A stretch of 64,000 bases of DNA from contig NC_135246.1 of the NCBI RefSeq assembly GCF_947623445.1, positions 17,839,856 to 17,903,855 on the forward strand. The letters are read 5' to 3'. Position numbers and translations under genes: made by a program. The number at the start of each line of letters is the position of its first letter. Positions within the stretch are counted from its first letter, which is position 1. This DNA comes from Clavelina lepadiformis (Eukaryota > Chordata > Ascidiacea > Aplousobranchia > Clavelinidae). Below are positions 46,530-58,809 of the stretch, piece by piece. Below the pieces are notes generated by a model. The model saw only the letters and a program-made list of their open reading frames with translations, was not told where the DNA came from and ran no database searches.

Positions 46530-48312
46530 TTTTCCGATAAATGTGTTCTTGAAACGGTATATCTATGCTTATAGTCATGGACTATGTGTTTTGAGCAATG
46601 CATTATGCGCGTGTTGAAAAATTAATTTTCAAGTTGAGTTGGAATTTTAAAAGTTACTTTTCTGTTTGTGGCAAAATACCTTGTCGGTTTAAAATATCGA
46701 TTCATGACAAGGATGGGCATTAGCGATAAAACGTTTACAACATGTATTTATAACAAAATATATAGGATTATATACAGCAAAGAAAGTTTCATTTTCTCAC
46801 CATAAATGCATTCATCGGTCTTTTGATTCGCTGTGGGGCTTTTCCAATTTTTTCATGGTATGTTGGATGAAGATTCTGGTTCGGGTTGAAGTTAGAACCC
46901 GAAGCATAATTGTTATACATCTTGTAGCAGTTGAAAAATCTTTTGAAAAATTTAAAGCTTTGAAACCTGATAATGTAAAACTGTAATCATCTTGTAAAAA
47001 ATAACGACCCGAATATACAACGACAAACAAACCGACATAAGCTCAGGCGGCTAAAAGTTAAAACATTAAATGAAGGTTATGTCTAAATTTTTATTGGAAT
47101 TTTGTCAACTTTTGCTGGAAAATATCGTACATTAGAACACAAACAAGTCTAGTTGGTTACTCCTGCCTGGACAGTTGTATTAGTATAGCTATAAAAGCTG
47201 TATTAAAACTCTACAAATATTTTCTATTCATTAACTTAACAATAAAACTTAACAATAGCTGTGACATTGTAGTTTAATAGCAGTCAATTGATTGCCTGCT
47301 TTTAACAATCCTACGAAAGTCCACTAACTAACTAACTAGTCCAAAACATCGCCGTTGTCCACTACGTTCAATTCACCCGAACAATAATTTAATGGGCAAC
47401 TGAATGAACATTTTCTCTCTCCACTGCTTTTTTTCATCGCGGATTTGTCAAAAATCATAGGAATCCGTCGCTGCCTTTTTCCCACGTGTTGGCGAGTTTG
47501 CGTGGGCAACTAGACTTCCAAAATCAGGAAATTTTACGACTATGGAAAACTAGTCGCCGATGTTGGAAGATAACACCGGATGGCTTTTGTTCGTGGAGCG
47601 TCTTTCGAAGCCACAGATAAGAGACAATAGCGCACCTTGCGTTCTGTTTACCCTTTACCAGTTTAGCTGTAGGCTTATAGGCCTACAGATTCAGTGTCCC
47701 GCAGATATAACTGTTGAGACATATATTGCAAGTCAGCTGCAAATGCAAGTTTGCTGTTTTGGTTTGATGCCCCCATGATAAAAGTTATCGTTGTTAGTGA
47801 TGACAAATTTAACCTGCAAAAGTTTTATGAATACATAACTCACCATAGTTTTCTAAACCAAATTTGATACAAACAATGAATTTTAACTTTTACATCAAAA
47901 CATAAAGTTTACGATTTGGTTTTAACTTTCCAGTATAGAATTGTAACATGTTTTCTATGTTTTGACACATTAAAGAGTTTTGAAATCAGTAAAACATATT
48001 TCATCATATTTGAAATTCAGATCATGGCTCCACAATCACTCACAACAAGTAGCCATAATGCCTCTTTGTTTTTGGCTTTCATTAACAGGAGCATATGCAT
48101 GATGTACTGTACTTCTCCGGAGGCTAAATACGTTGAATAAAAGGATGAAACTGGTCAAAGCTATATATTTTTCCATGTTTTAAGTGAATCGGCGTTACAT
48201 TGAGTTAAGTAGGCCTACTTTATAAACCTGTTTGCCGAGCTGGAGCACCGGGGTACATATGCAGTTGACACAGATTTTCCTAAAGAAGTGTTTTCGTAAC
48301 AACCATGCCAGG
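46530..48312. repeat. Right arm segments of inverted repeat flanking the Sox-like gene
   Basis: Two matching blocks, 46530-46765 and 48145-48312, in mirrored order to the left arm, separated by ~1.4 kb of unmatched DNA. The arms are thus unequal: about 0.3 kb between blocks on the left against 1.4 kb on the right. Confidence 0.6.
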
Positions 48313-50990
48313 AGCACCGAGGATAATGTAAAAGGGGATAGGGGAATACGTAGTGTGCATAGATTTTCCTGAGGTATAGTGTTTTGACTACAGCCATACA
48401 GGAAAAAATAGATTGTTACAAACAGAACTTGATAAAGGTTTTTAAAACGCGGGAATAAAATCGAACGATAAAGGTAAGGTTGGATGCAGCTTTCGGTAAC
48501 GACAGATAAGGTTGGCGTAAGGTCTGGTACATGCAAAGTTTGATCAATATTTAAAATAATAGGATACGTGCAATTCTTTTTTGCCTCTTGTTTGTTTACT
48601 ACTGGGTTTGCTTCTTTCATTAACAACACTTCATGAACTCAGTGTTACAGTCATTTTTACATGTTCATAATATGTAAAAGCTTGGAGTATCACACACTTA
48701 ATTATGCATTTTGTGCTTTTGTGAACGCGGAAATAGTCATAGGAATATGTGGCAAGGTTTGTGTATACATTTACAATACATTTTATATGGTCATACTCTA
48801 GGATGCAAAAATATATTAGAGACTATGATGTGTATATACTGTCTACCTTTGTGTGAGTTGTGTACGTTTGAGTTCAGTACTTTTGATAGGTCTCTTAGTG
48901 AGCAAATAAATGTTTCTTGAAGCAGATTAATATTTGTTTTTTCAGCTTTATCGATAAAAATTAACCTTTTACTTGCATCACGACTTCATAGTAATATAAG
49001 GATCAAGTTGCCACATGAACACAGCCAAGAAACGCCCATGTCACTGTTAATGCAACCGATTATGTCATTTTCCCACCATCGGATGTAACGGCAAAAAGAA
49101 AATCTGGATTAATTCCTGGAGCTGAAAAATGGGTCCTCAGCGCGAGTATGGTCGGATAAAGCAGCGATGTGACCCCAATTTGGACAAAGACCTTTGCTAG
49201 AAAGACCGTGTATTAAAAGTAGTTCAATTCACGGCGGGATACAGCATATTGCTCCACCTTGGGTATTTCTTTTGCAAGGAAGAAAATTTTATTTAATTAT
49301 ATGTCCACAGCTGTTACAAAGGATCTTGATCCAAACTGCCTGAAGGAAGTCAAGCTGAACAATTCATTAAGTGATGGCTTTTTCGATAACTCGAGCAATG
49401 TAATATACAGTTATATGTCGTGGACCATGTTCTTTCATAAAATGTTGGGCAAAGACCCGAGACTCATTGGATGATTATGATCAGACTTAGTACGTTCAAA
49501 GAGTGATTTATCTTCATATTTTAATGAAAAGTCTCGTCACGTGCATCGGCAGTTGTATTATCAAGTGTGTTTTTCAATAACATTGAACTCACAATTTTAT
49601 GCTTAAACCTGTAAATTTCAACGAAGTTTTAAGCGTCATCGAATAAACTACAAATAAACAAACAAAATCATATCTTGACTTTTCTTTCATGGCGCTATTG
49701 GAAAATTGTAGTACTGCGAAACAAAACGTTGGCTGAGCATTGTACGTTGTTTCAATTGACCGACATGCACTTTCGAATAAATAGAGTTCTAGTTTTCCGC
49801 GGTATTTTGAAAGTGACCATAAAAACGCGCGTTGTTTGTTACGTATGACAGAAAACCGCAAATGTGCAAGCATGCGAAGGCACAAAATGTTTTGAAGAAA
49901 ATAAATTAATCTTCGCTGTTTTAATATCTTTCAATTTAACTGCGAGAATCAGAAGTTGTTTTCACCGCCCATTCACAGGTGGCCAAAGATAGGCAAAACA
50001 ACAAGACGATGTGTGATTAAAGCGCTATTTTAGGAAACATTAGTAAAATATGATCAGGAGATAAAATAAGATATTATTTTCCATTGTCCACGTTAGTGTT
50101 CTTTTAATTAATGTTGTTGATTTTCAAACAATTGAGAAATCTTTAATTAGCGCCTTCGGGGTCTCGGCACCCAGCATTTACCAAAAACCTGTTTTAAGTC
50201 AACGTCCAGACAATGGCCGCTAAACAATAAATCGTCTGCGACTTTATCGTAGGCAATTAAACCGTAACTATATAACTACTGGGCATAGGGAAATGCTAAT
50301 AACAAGGGTGTCCTGAAATACAGCTAATTTATCGGCGATAAATACTTTTCAAAAAAATATCTGTTGCTTTATCTCTCTTAAAATACCGAAATGATTGCTT
50401 AATATCAAAATGAAATAACACCTCCTTTAAAAATACAAACTATAACCAACAAATCCAATCTCTATGAAGAAGAAAAACAATATGAAGGGAGCCAATGGAC
50501 TCGGAGCGTTTAACATAATGCAGTAAGTCGGCTTCCTTTGTGTCCTTGGAAGTCCAGCATCGACTATATTTGTATCAGATGCTGGAATGAATGATGTTGA
50601 ACGCCAGTTCTGCAGATTGCTTCACATTCTAAAACGGTTGTTCCAATTTCTTTTTCTCTTTTAATAAAAAGAGTTAATAACAAGTGACAAAAATTATAAA
50701 TGACTAAAATTCAATTGTTACTGTTTTGAGTTTTGCCTGTTTTGTATCATCTGGTTCAAGAGTGCGTAGATGCAATGCTACAAAGTTCGGTGAAGAATTC
50801 CAAATTTGCTCATAAACAATCATTCAATCATTTCAATTCTGGTCTCAAGCGCGCAGGTAGTAACAAATATCAAACCAGCTGAAACTAATAACTGCATAAT
50901 AAAACAACAAACAACATTATAGAAATACATTTTGTTTGGGTCACAGTTTTGGAGCAACAATTTAAACGGGTTGCCATATTTTTTCAAACG
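48313..50990. other. Intergenic region, no gene supported
   Basis: Contains an imperfect ~105-bp tandem duplication at ~48255-48395 (AGATTTTCCT..GTGTTTT..CCAT twice) and the second copy of the 40.3-kb repeat near 50170-50215. A 144-codon - strand open stretch (48629-48195) runs through the repeat arm and matches nothing I know. Confidence 0.45.
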
Positions 50991-50993
50991 ACT

Positions 50994-51560
50994 TTAACTT
51001 ACATGGTTTACTTGAACCATAACTTCTTTTAGATCGGCAGGCAAAGATTTAACTACAAGACCTTCTCTATGGATCATGCAATTTACAACTATCACGTTCG
51101 GATTTTTTTGAAGCACGTATGCCACAAATCCTTTATTTTTCCCCCGCATTGAAGGACAACCATCAGTACAAACGCTCACGCAGTTAATCCGCTTCAACTC
51201 AGAAAGCAAAATATTTTCATCTACCAATTCGAATACGTTTTCTACTTTGGTTGTGCCCTTCGATTCTTTTGCAAAACAAACATTCATTTACCAATGTTTC
51301 ATTGTTAATGAAGCGAATAAAAGCCAGCAGATGAGCTTTCCCAGTTCTGTCAGTAGATTCGTCAACTTGTAAAGACCATAGTACAGACAGCTCGTCTGTA
51401 GCAACAAAGTGTTCGCGAACATGATCGTTTAAATCTGAGGATAGCTCTTTTATCCTTCGTGAAATTGTGTTATTTGACAACGGAACTACTCTTAACTATT
51501 TCGGCATCAGCATAACCAAGCATGTCTTTATCAACAATGGCCAATGCTGGTCCAACGTTT
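50994..51560 (-). pseudogene. hAT transposase fragment (ZBED5/FAM200-like), frameshifted
   Basis: The - strand reads SNNTISRRIKELSSDLNDHV, SVLWSLQVDESTDRTGKAHL (the conserved DESTD region), then after a frameshift near 51260-51290 CVSVCTDGCPSMRGKNKGF and VNCMIHREGLVVKSLPADL. These are diagnostic of the ZBED5/FAM200/SCAND-type hAT transposase catalytic core. Upstream, LAIVDKDMLGYADAEIVK continues the similarity to about 51560 before a stop. N-terminal and C-terminal parts are missing. It is a dead copy and ends next to the Sox pseudogene. Confidence 0.8.
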
Positions 51561-51649
51561 ACATCATTTTATTTTAATACATAAAACGTCAATAGCAAGA
51601 AGTCGATGAAATATCGAAATTGTGGTGTGTTTCTGCTATATTTTCACTA

Positions 51650-52358
51650 GGTTTGGGCTTTCTAGGAAGGCCGACAAATGGCCGAAGACAACCCAAAAAC
51701 GCATAATTGGCAAATTTCTAAGCACTTAGGGGGAAAATGGAAGATGATGTCGGAGGAGGAAAAACGCCCTTACGTTGAGAAGGCGAAACGGCTGCGAGAA
51801 GAACTCATGATAAAGCACCCTGATTACAAATATCGGCCTAGGAGAAAGAAATCAAGATCCACAAAGAATGGTAAAAATTGCGTTAACGCTACATGTGGTC
51901 GAGGTTACTACACAATAGCAGCCCCCATTAACGGCGCAAGATCAACAGCATCCGCTGCATGAACCGGCTCTTACACCGAGTTATACTAACCAGCTTGTTC
52001 ACGCTACTCCAACAAGTAGTTTCATTGGTCCTGATATCGGACATAGCAATGATGGCAACTTCGCTGGTCCAGATGTTGGAGCCAGTAATAATTACCCTAC
52101 TGCTTCTTTAACTCCTGGATCCAGTTATATTTGCGAGTTTGATCCAATTTCTTGTCCACCTGACCCTGCTAATGGCAATTCTATTGCATATTCTGACTAG
52201 AATAATTGCAACATACACCAAATGCCGGAAACATCGAGGCAAAATGACAATGCGGCTGCTTTCCTACAAAATAATTATGAGCACTCTGAACAATTTGTAC
52301 ATGGGCAAGATTCTATCCCTCTAGATGCAGCCCTCCGCCAACTTATAGATGCATAACT
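51650..52358 (+). pseudogene. Sox-like HMG-box pseudogene 1 (inverted copy)
   Basis: Begins at the same acceptor (CACTAG|GTTTGGGC) but reads VWAF-stop before [20 protein letters not shown]; the HMG region is then open to [15 protein letters not shown]. A one-base gain near 51925 shifts frame just where the parent's Gln/His tract starts. The tail continues in another frame ([20 protein letters not shown], a single TPGSS unit, NNYEHSEQ, IPLDAALRQLIDA). It lacks the HPQ/HQP expansion and has one 39-bp unit against seven. Confidence 0.85.
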
Positions 52359-52479
52359 ATTTCTCTGACAGCAATTCTTAATGTGCGAAAAAAACGAATT
52401 TTCCTAAAAATATAAAAAAAAAATGAAATACAAAAAGTGAACTATATTTACATCATTTTATTTTAATACATAAGACGAT

Positions 52480-53030
52480 AAAATATCGAAATTGTGGTGT
52501 GTTTCTGTTCTCTTTTCATTAGGTTTGGGCTTTCGAGTAAGGCCGAAGACAACCCAAAAATGCATAATTCACAAATCTCTAAACACTTAGTAGCAAATTG
52601 GAAGATGATGTCGGAGGAGGAAAAACGCCCTTACGTTGAGAAGGCGAAACGCCTGCGAAAAAAACACATGACAAAGTACCCTGATTACAAATATCGGCCT
52701 AGGAGAGAGAAATCAAGATCCAAAAAGAATGGTAAAAATTGCGTTAACGCTCCATGTGGTCAAGGTTACCACACAACAGCACTCCGATTAACGGCGCAAC
52801 AACAAGATCAACAGCATTCGCTGCATCAGCACCATCAGTGACCAATTAGCCTATGACCAAAAACTTAGGAGTTTATAGCATTTGTAATCGGCTCCCACAG
52901 TAGGGACACATCAAACTAATCTGGACCAAAAGCATCTCTTGGACCAAGTTATTATAGTCAGCAATTTGTCTACATACGTAACTACACTGCGTCAGATATT
53001 GGAGCCAGTTACATCTGGTTGTAAAATTAA
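52480..53030 (+). pseudogene. Sox-like HMG-box pseudogene 2
   Basis: Second tandem copy with the same upstream intron sequence (ATCGAAATTGTGGTGTGTTT). It has a deletion near the acceptor (GTTTGGGCTTTCGAG then a stop in the parental frame). The HMG region [20 protein letters not shown] is open to [21 protein letters not shown]. Beyond that only remnants survive (SYYSQQFVY, NYTASDIGASY near 52945-53020). No repeat expansion. Confidence 0.8.
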
Positions 53031-54172
53031 TTACCGGATTCCCGGTTATACTTTGTCACTTTGCTCCTTTAAACCTATAAAGTATTCTGAAAGAACAAGT
53101 TAGTTTAGAGTAATCTGAAGTTTCTGAACCCAATGTGCACAGAATAAAGTACATACTCGCTCACTCAGAGTTATTAAAATTTGCAAACTTCAGACCATAT
53201 TCGTAATTTTCTATTTTTCTTGCAAAAATGTCACTTGTTAAAGGAGGAAGTGTTATTGTATAGGCCATTTCCCGTAAGTGCTTTATTAGGGGTGGCTCGT
53301 AGCACCCTATAAGTAAGACAAGGACTGCTTTAGCCTAACTACGCATCTTTGGAACAACCATAAAAAGTGCCTTGCTGACGAATCGAAAAATCCTGTTGCA
53401 GTGCTACATATGGTAGCTATGCCATCTATTATGTAGTAATAATAATAATCATAACAGTGGCATTGATGTAATAGCAGTATTAGCTAATTATCCCACTCCA
53501 GCAGGAAGGAGAAGCATGCAGCGTAGTTTTGTAGCAGCACCCCAAACCACTAGCTAGCTACACTCCTGAGAGAGAGTTTTTTTTTGCAAGTCCAAGCTAA
53601 AAACAATTTCCAGACAGTAAAAACATTAACTGCTCTGAAATAACCAAAATGCATGTTAGCGTTTTTTGTCTCACATGACAAAAATCACAGGAAGTAGAAA
53701 CGTGATGTTCTCGAGTAAATATGCTGATTGCTTGGTATTTGCTTCCTGGCATAATACTTCAAACATGCTTTCCAACCTGTCACTTAGGAAACAAAACGGA
53801 CATAAATTTTGAACGAATGCAAGTGTCTGACTTCCAAGTTGAGTCAAAAGTAACCAAAATGTAGAAGAAGCTGAAGAAATAAAAACATAACTATGCTTAT
53901 GCTGATTATAAGAAAATAAACTAAACATATCAATCAGAATCATTGCAACACCTTCTTTGCTTGCCGGATGCCAAAATTCAAACAACACTTTCAGTAAATC
54001 TGTTCACACAGAGAAAAATTAATGGATAAGTATATAAAAACATTGATATGACGGAGAAATGCTGGTCCAAAATAGCTGATTCTGTTACTAATACAAGTCA
54101 TTCCTAGGACAACTACTAACCATCAATGTACGTAGCAGAAACATTTAATGAAATGACCTCGTCAGGTGGGTG
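53031..54172. other. Intergenic region, no gene supported
   Basis: AT-rich, with a short AATAATAATAAT run near 53440. Frames on both strands are interrupted or lack family resemblance. Confidence 0.45.
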
Positions 54173-55551
54173 CATCCCATCTTCACTGTATCGCAGCAAC
54201 CAACAAAATTACTTTTTGGAACTAATTTTTTTCTGTAAGTCTAACTCCATCAACGAAAACGTGAAAGGAGACTATGACATGATAATTGGTTAGTTGTTGA
54301 ACTTGTTGTGCGCTTACTGTGGCCCGGGCCCGAGCCTAACTACCAAAGCACGTTTTCCAAACATACTAGCCAACTTATCTTTTTCAGCCATTTGGCGAGG
54401 CATTCAGAGGAGACTCATATTAACTGATAATAATTGACCAAATTTTTTGTCAATTAAGTTCCGAATTGCAGCATACGACCGCCTTCAAAGAAAGTTTTCG
54501 TTTCTGGCGGAATTAAACATCACGTTTAACTGTGAAATTGAAAAGAGTGCCTTCACAATAATCCAGATCAGCGTGGTCCAACTGCAGGCCCGCGGGCCAA
54601 AGTTGGCCCGCGAGCACCGATTTTTTGGCCCGCGAACTGATAGTCAGCTTTGATAGTCGCTATTGTTGAGGAAGAACCTCGACCGCAGATGTCACATTGA
54701 TCAGTATTTAATAGCTAAATTTTGAACTATTCTAATTTCAGTTTTAATAAAAAAAGAGAACTTTTTTCAGTTCTAATATCAATGTCACATTGTTTTTCAG
54801 TTCTAATTTCACATTTCTTCAGTTCTAATTTTAAAAAAATGGCCCGCAATATAAAAAAATTTTCTGATTTTGGCCCGCGATGAAAAGAAGTTGGACCACG
54901 CTGATCCAGATGATCTAGTCTACAAGAATCATTGCCTGAAGAGATGAGTCTTTTTTCTGTATCCTAACGTATCTGTTGTGTTAAGAATTTATCTTTTTCT
55001 CATGATTTCCGATTGTTCGGGCGAGCGCTCATTTTCAGTGGTCAAAAATCAACTGCGTTCGTCTATGGGACAGACAAGTTTGCAATCCTTAACTCCACTC
55101 TGCATTGAAAACGAAATTTCGAACAAAATAGACACCGATGATGCTATTAAAAGCTTGGCTTTGACCAAAACCAGAAGACATGTCCTCTGAATGTGGGTAT
55201 AATACATAGATACTTCGGGTACAACTTTTGCTATTTCCTTTTAATTGTGGTTGGTACAAGAACAGGCCTTTAACTACCATGTAGCTCCAGGTCCATCAAA
55301 ATGTTAATCTGGCCCTGCAAGACACAATCATACTACGATAAATACTCCAGAATAAACCCCATATGTCGAAGTAGTTTCAATTCACTGAAGGTCTGTGTAC
55401 AGTACCTCAGATAATTTAGCTACTTTCAACCGCAAAACAACAAACTTTTTGATTAATAAATTGCTTTTCACAGCGGGTCCATATGTGTGCTACTCTGTAA
55501 GGACGTCACGGTTTATGTCCCGTTGTACTGTCAGTTATCACTATCAGTTAC
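54173..55551 (+). mobile_element. hAT-derived tandem unit, copy 1 (contains nested MITE)
   Basis: First of two direct copies of a ~1.04-kb unit (CATCCCATCTTCACTGTATC.. at 54173 and 55552); the extra 343 bp here is a nested MITE plus its target duplication. The frame at 54978-55190 encodes a hAT C-terminal dimerisation remnant: SDCSGERSFSVVKNQLRSSM, then SLTPLCIENEISNKIDTDDA. No catalytic core is present. Confidence 0.75.
54569..54903. mobile_element. hAT MITE nested in copy 1, TSD ATCCAGAT
   Basis: 335 bp with inverted ends CAGCGTGGTCCAACT and its exact partner GTTGGACCACGCTG, GGCCCGCG repeats inside, and 8-bp duplications ATCCAGAT at 54561-54568 and 54904-54911. The sister copy at ~55935 holds the unoccupied site (AATCCAGATGATC), proving insertion after the tandem duplication. 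Confidence 0.95.
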
Positions 55552-56735
55552 CATCCCATCTTCACTGTATCGCAGCAACCAACAAAATTACTTTTTGGAA
55601 CTAATTTTTTTCTGTAAGCTTTAACTCCATCAACGAAAACGTGAAAGGAGACTATGACATGATAATTGGTTAGTTGTTGAACTTGTTGTGCGCTTACTGT
55701 GGCCCGGGCCCGAGCCTAACTACCAAAGCACGTTTTCCAAACATACTAGCCAACTTATCTTTTTCAGCCATTTGGCAAGGCATTCAGAGGAGACTCATAT
55801 TAACTGATAATTGACCAAATTTTTTGTGAATTAAGTTCCGAATTGCAGCATACGACCGCCTTCAAAGAAAGTTTTCGTTTCTGGCGGAATTAAACATCAC
55901 GTTTAACTGTGAAATTGAAAAGAGTGCCTTCACAATAATCCAGATGATCTAGTCTACAAGAATCATTGCCTGAAGAGATGAGTCTTTTTTCTGTATCCTA
56001 ACGTATCTGTTGTGTTAAGAATTTATCTTTTTCTGATGATTTCCGATTGTTCGGGCGAGCGCTCATTTTCAGTGGTCAAAAATCAACTGCGTTCGTCTAT
56101 GGGACAGACAAGTTTGCAATCCTTAACTCTACTCTGCATCGAAAACGAAGTTTCGAACAAAATAGACACCGATGATGCTATTAAAAGCTTGGCTTTGACC
56201 AAAACCGGAAGACATGTCCTCTGAATGTGGGTATAATACATAAATACTTCGGGTACAACTTTTGCTATTTCCTTTTAATTGTGGTTGGTACAAGAACAGG
56301 CCTTTAACTACCATGTAGCTCCAGGTCCATCAAAATGTTAATCTGGCCCTGCAAGACACAATCATACTACGATAAATACTCCAGAATAAACCCCATATGT
56401 CGAAGTAGTTTCAATTCACTGAAGGTCTGTGTACAGTACCTCAGATAATTTAGCTACTTTCAACCGCAAAACAACAAATTTTTTTATTAATAAATTGCTT
56501 TTCAAAGCGGGTCCATATGTGTGCTACTCTGTAAGGACGTCACGGTTTATGTCTCGTTGTGCTGTCAGTTATCACTGTCAGTTACCATTACGTGTTCTCA
56601 AGACTGTTTGTGGTTATGTTTTATTTATTCCACCGCATCAAATGTCAATGATTTGAATTCTTTAAAATTTAGTAAGTTAGTGTTATAACTAGACTGCTAC
56701 AGATATTGGAGCTACTACCAGTGTGATGGTGGGAA
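55552..56735 (+). mobile_element. hAT-derived tandem unit, copy 2, joined to a Sox-tail remnant
   Basis: Nearly identical to copy 1 without the MITE; its hAT C-terminal frame is 56012-56224. Copy 2 continues past the end of copy 1 (56590) through CCACCGCATCAAATGTCAATG into GTTATAACTAGACTGC..GATATTGGAGCTACTA, a Sox-tail remnant. The same junction occurs in the - strand copy at 63447. Confidence 0.7.
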
Positions 56736-58319
56736 TAGTAGAATATGATACAGTTCGTTCCAAGATTGATCGCTGTTGCTATGTATTTTTTTACGAAAAA
56801 TCAGCTAACATCCCAAAACATCATAAAGACGTCAATAAAGCTTTCACAAAAGAAAACATGTCCCAGCATAATAAATAAATCATCAAATGGCGAAAACTAC
56901 CCAAATGTATCCTTGAGATGGAGATAATCACAACAATTGAGCTTGAGGAATCTCAGCCACAGTTGGCCTACAACTTGGAAGGTGAGGCTGGTAAACACTG
57001 GAAGGATCTGTCGACGGCCGTTCTGGACAATATTGCTCAATCACTAATTGACCTTATACAAAGTCAAAGATGTTTGCTTATCGCCACTATCTGTTTTTAC
57101 AATGAAAGTTAAGTATACGGAGAAATATCTCAGTTGCAACCTTGTATCAAATCTCCTAGAGTTTGTTCGCAGCAGACTTTGTGTACAACAAGTGAGGAAC
57201 CTATGGATGGACAACTCTTTTATTTCCCATATCACTGTGGGCAACCTTTACATAAATATCTTTACATTTATATTTTGAAAGTATCGGTGTAGCTGTAACG
57301 TCTACCTAGTATGGGTGTTAGACATAGAAGCAATAATTTACCTCACTGTGCACCTCTATCACCTCACTTGGACTACAATAGTGCTTCCAAGAAGTTGAAT
57401 TTCCCAATCACAATATCTGTTGATGAAGTTTAGAGTTGTTCACACACATTTTACAAGATGTATGATAGCATAAGTGCATACCAGTACAGCAATTGGACTT
57501 CTTTGTACATAGAGATCATGGAAAAAATTTATATATACTTCTTGTTGCCAGATGTAGCACAGCGATGCCGCCAGTTTACGACATTTTTCCATGGCATGTG
57601 CCGTCCAGCCTCTGCCAGTCCCATGTTTGAGCATTCTTAGATATTATTCTAATGATGATGTATCTGGTTGGCTCCACATTCTTTTATGTTCACTTTGTTT
57701 GTTTGTATATAAAGTGCACAGTAATTGCTGTGCCTGTTTAGTATTTAAGCTTCACTATAACTACTTCTTAGTGTAACCATTGGTTTTGTTAAACGAGCAT
57801 TACCTATTATCCAGGTAGCCTATAATATTCCTATTGGGGAATGTCCTGGTGAAAAAACCTAACGACCATGAAAGGGCGGCCTCAGGGGCATGGTTGGAAA
57901 GTCCATCAGTAGCAAATTATGATTTAAACAAATAGATATATTGGTATGTTCAAATTCAGTTGATACACTTGAAGTGATAATAATTAATGTGAGAAAACTT
58001 AAACATGGTAAAAGCACAAATGAAATTACAAAACATATGAGATTTGCACAAAAATAGAACATGCCTTCAATACAAACATATTGGAGCTTAACCACATTAC
58101 AATGATAAAACCTCTTCATGTATGTTTTAAAGAGCTGAGTTGACTTTTAAAACAGTAATTGCAATACTTCTGGATCAACTGCACCCAATCGTCAAGGATT
58201 AGCTCAAAGTAATAATTCCATCTTTTAAAGTAATAGTTGTAAGGCTAATCGTGTGTCGAATGGGTAGTCCAACCGAACGACTATGGCTGGTCATTGTACA
58301 GTACGATTGGATAAGGTTT
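56736..58319. other. Intergenic region, no gene supported
   Basis: Short overlapping open stretches on both strands, none with splice-linked partners or recognisable family features. Confidence 0.45.
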
Positions 58320-58327
58320 GTTTAGTG

Positions 58328-58801
58328 TAGGGTGGTCCAAGTCTGCCAGCATCTGGGGCCACAATATTATTTTGAGCGTTGTTCGCGGGCCACACATAGT
58401 AGGCTACATCAGTCAATTGAATTGGTCAACTTTCGTTTCACACTCATGTCAACAGAATAACTTACAAACCACTTCGAGAAATGGTAAAACAAAATACAGT
58501 CTTATCAGCTATCACTAATAGACCTAGCGAGAACTTTCAGAATGCGCAGAGAGCATTGTGTCACAATTACTTTATTCGGGTTTCATGCGTTTATGACGCA
58601 ACACTCAACGTTGTTCAACGAAAACCCAAAACTTTTCACTGTGATACTGCAACCTACTGACGAGTAGCAGTAGCCTACTGATGTACTGGTACTTGAAAAG
58701 AAAAAGTTTAGTAATCACTGAATTGAATGATTTTCCGCGGGCCACAGATAATGATGTTGCGGGCTACATGTGGCCCGCGGGCCTGGGTTTGGACCACCCA
58801 G
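58328..58801. mobile_element. Second hAT MITE, TSD GTTTAGTG
   Basis: 474 bp with ends TAGGGTGGTCCAAG and TTTGGACCACCCAG (first base mutated from C), CGCGGGCCACA and GGCCCGCGGGCC inside, flanked by GTTTAGTG at 58320-58327 and 58802-58809. Related to but longer than the 54569 element. Confidence 0.9.
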
Positions 58802-58809
58802 GTTTAGTG

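Noticed and set aside
48195..48629. 144-codon - strand open stretch
   Set aside because: Runs through a repeat arm and an imperfect tandem duplication; no recognisable domain and no splice partners.
49259..49474. + strand open stretch with STAVTKDLDPNCLKEVKLNN
   Set aside because: No ATG context, splice partner or family match that I can support.
53671..53988. 105-codon - strand frame
   Set aside because: Hydrophobic AT-rich composition without family match; lies just upstream of transposon-derived DNA.
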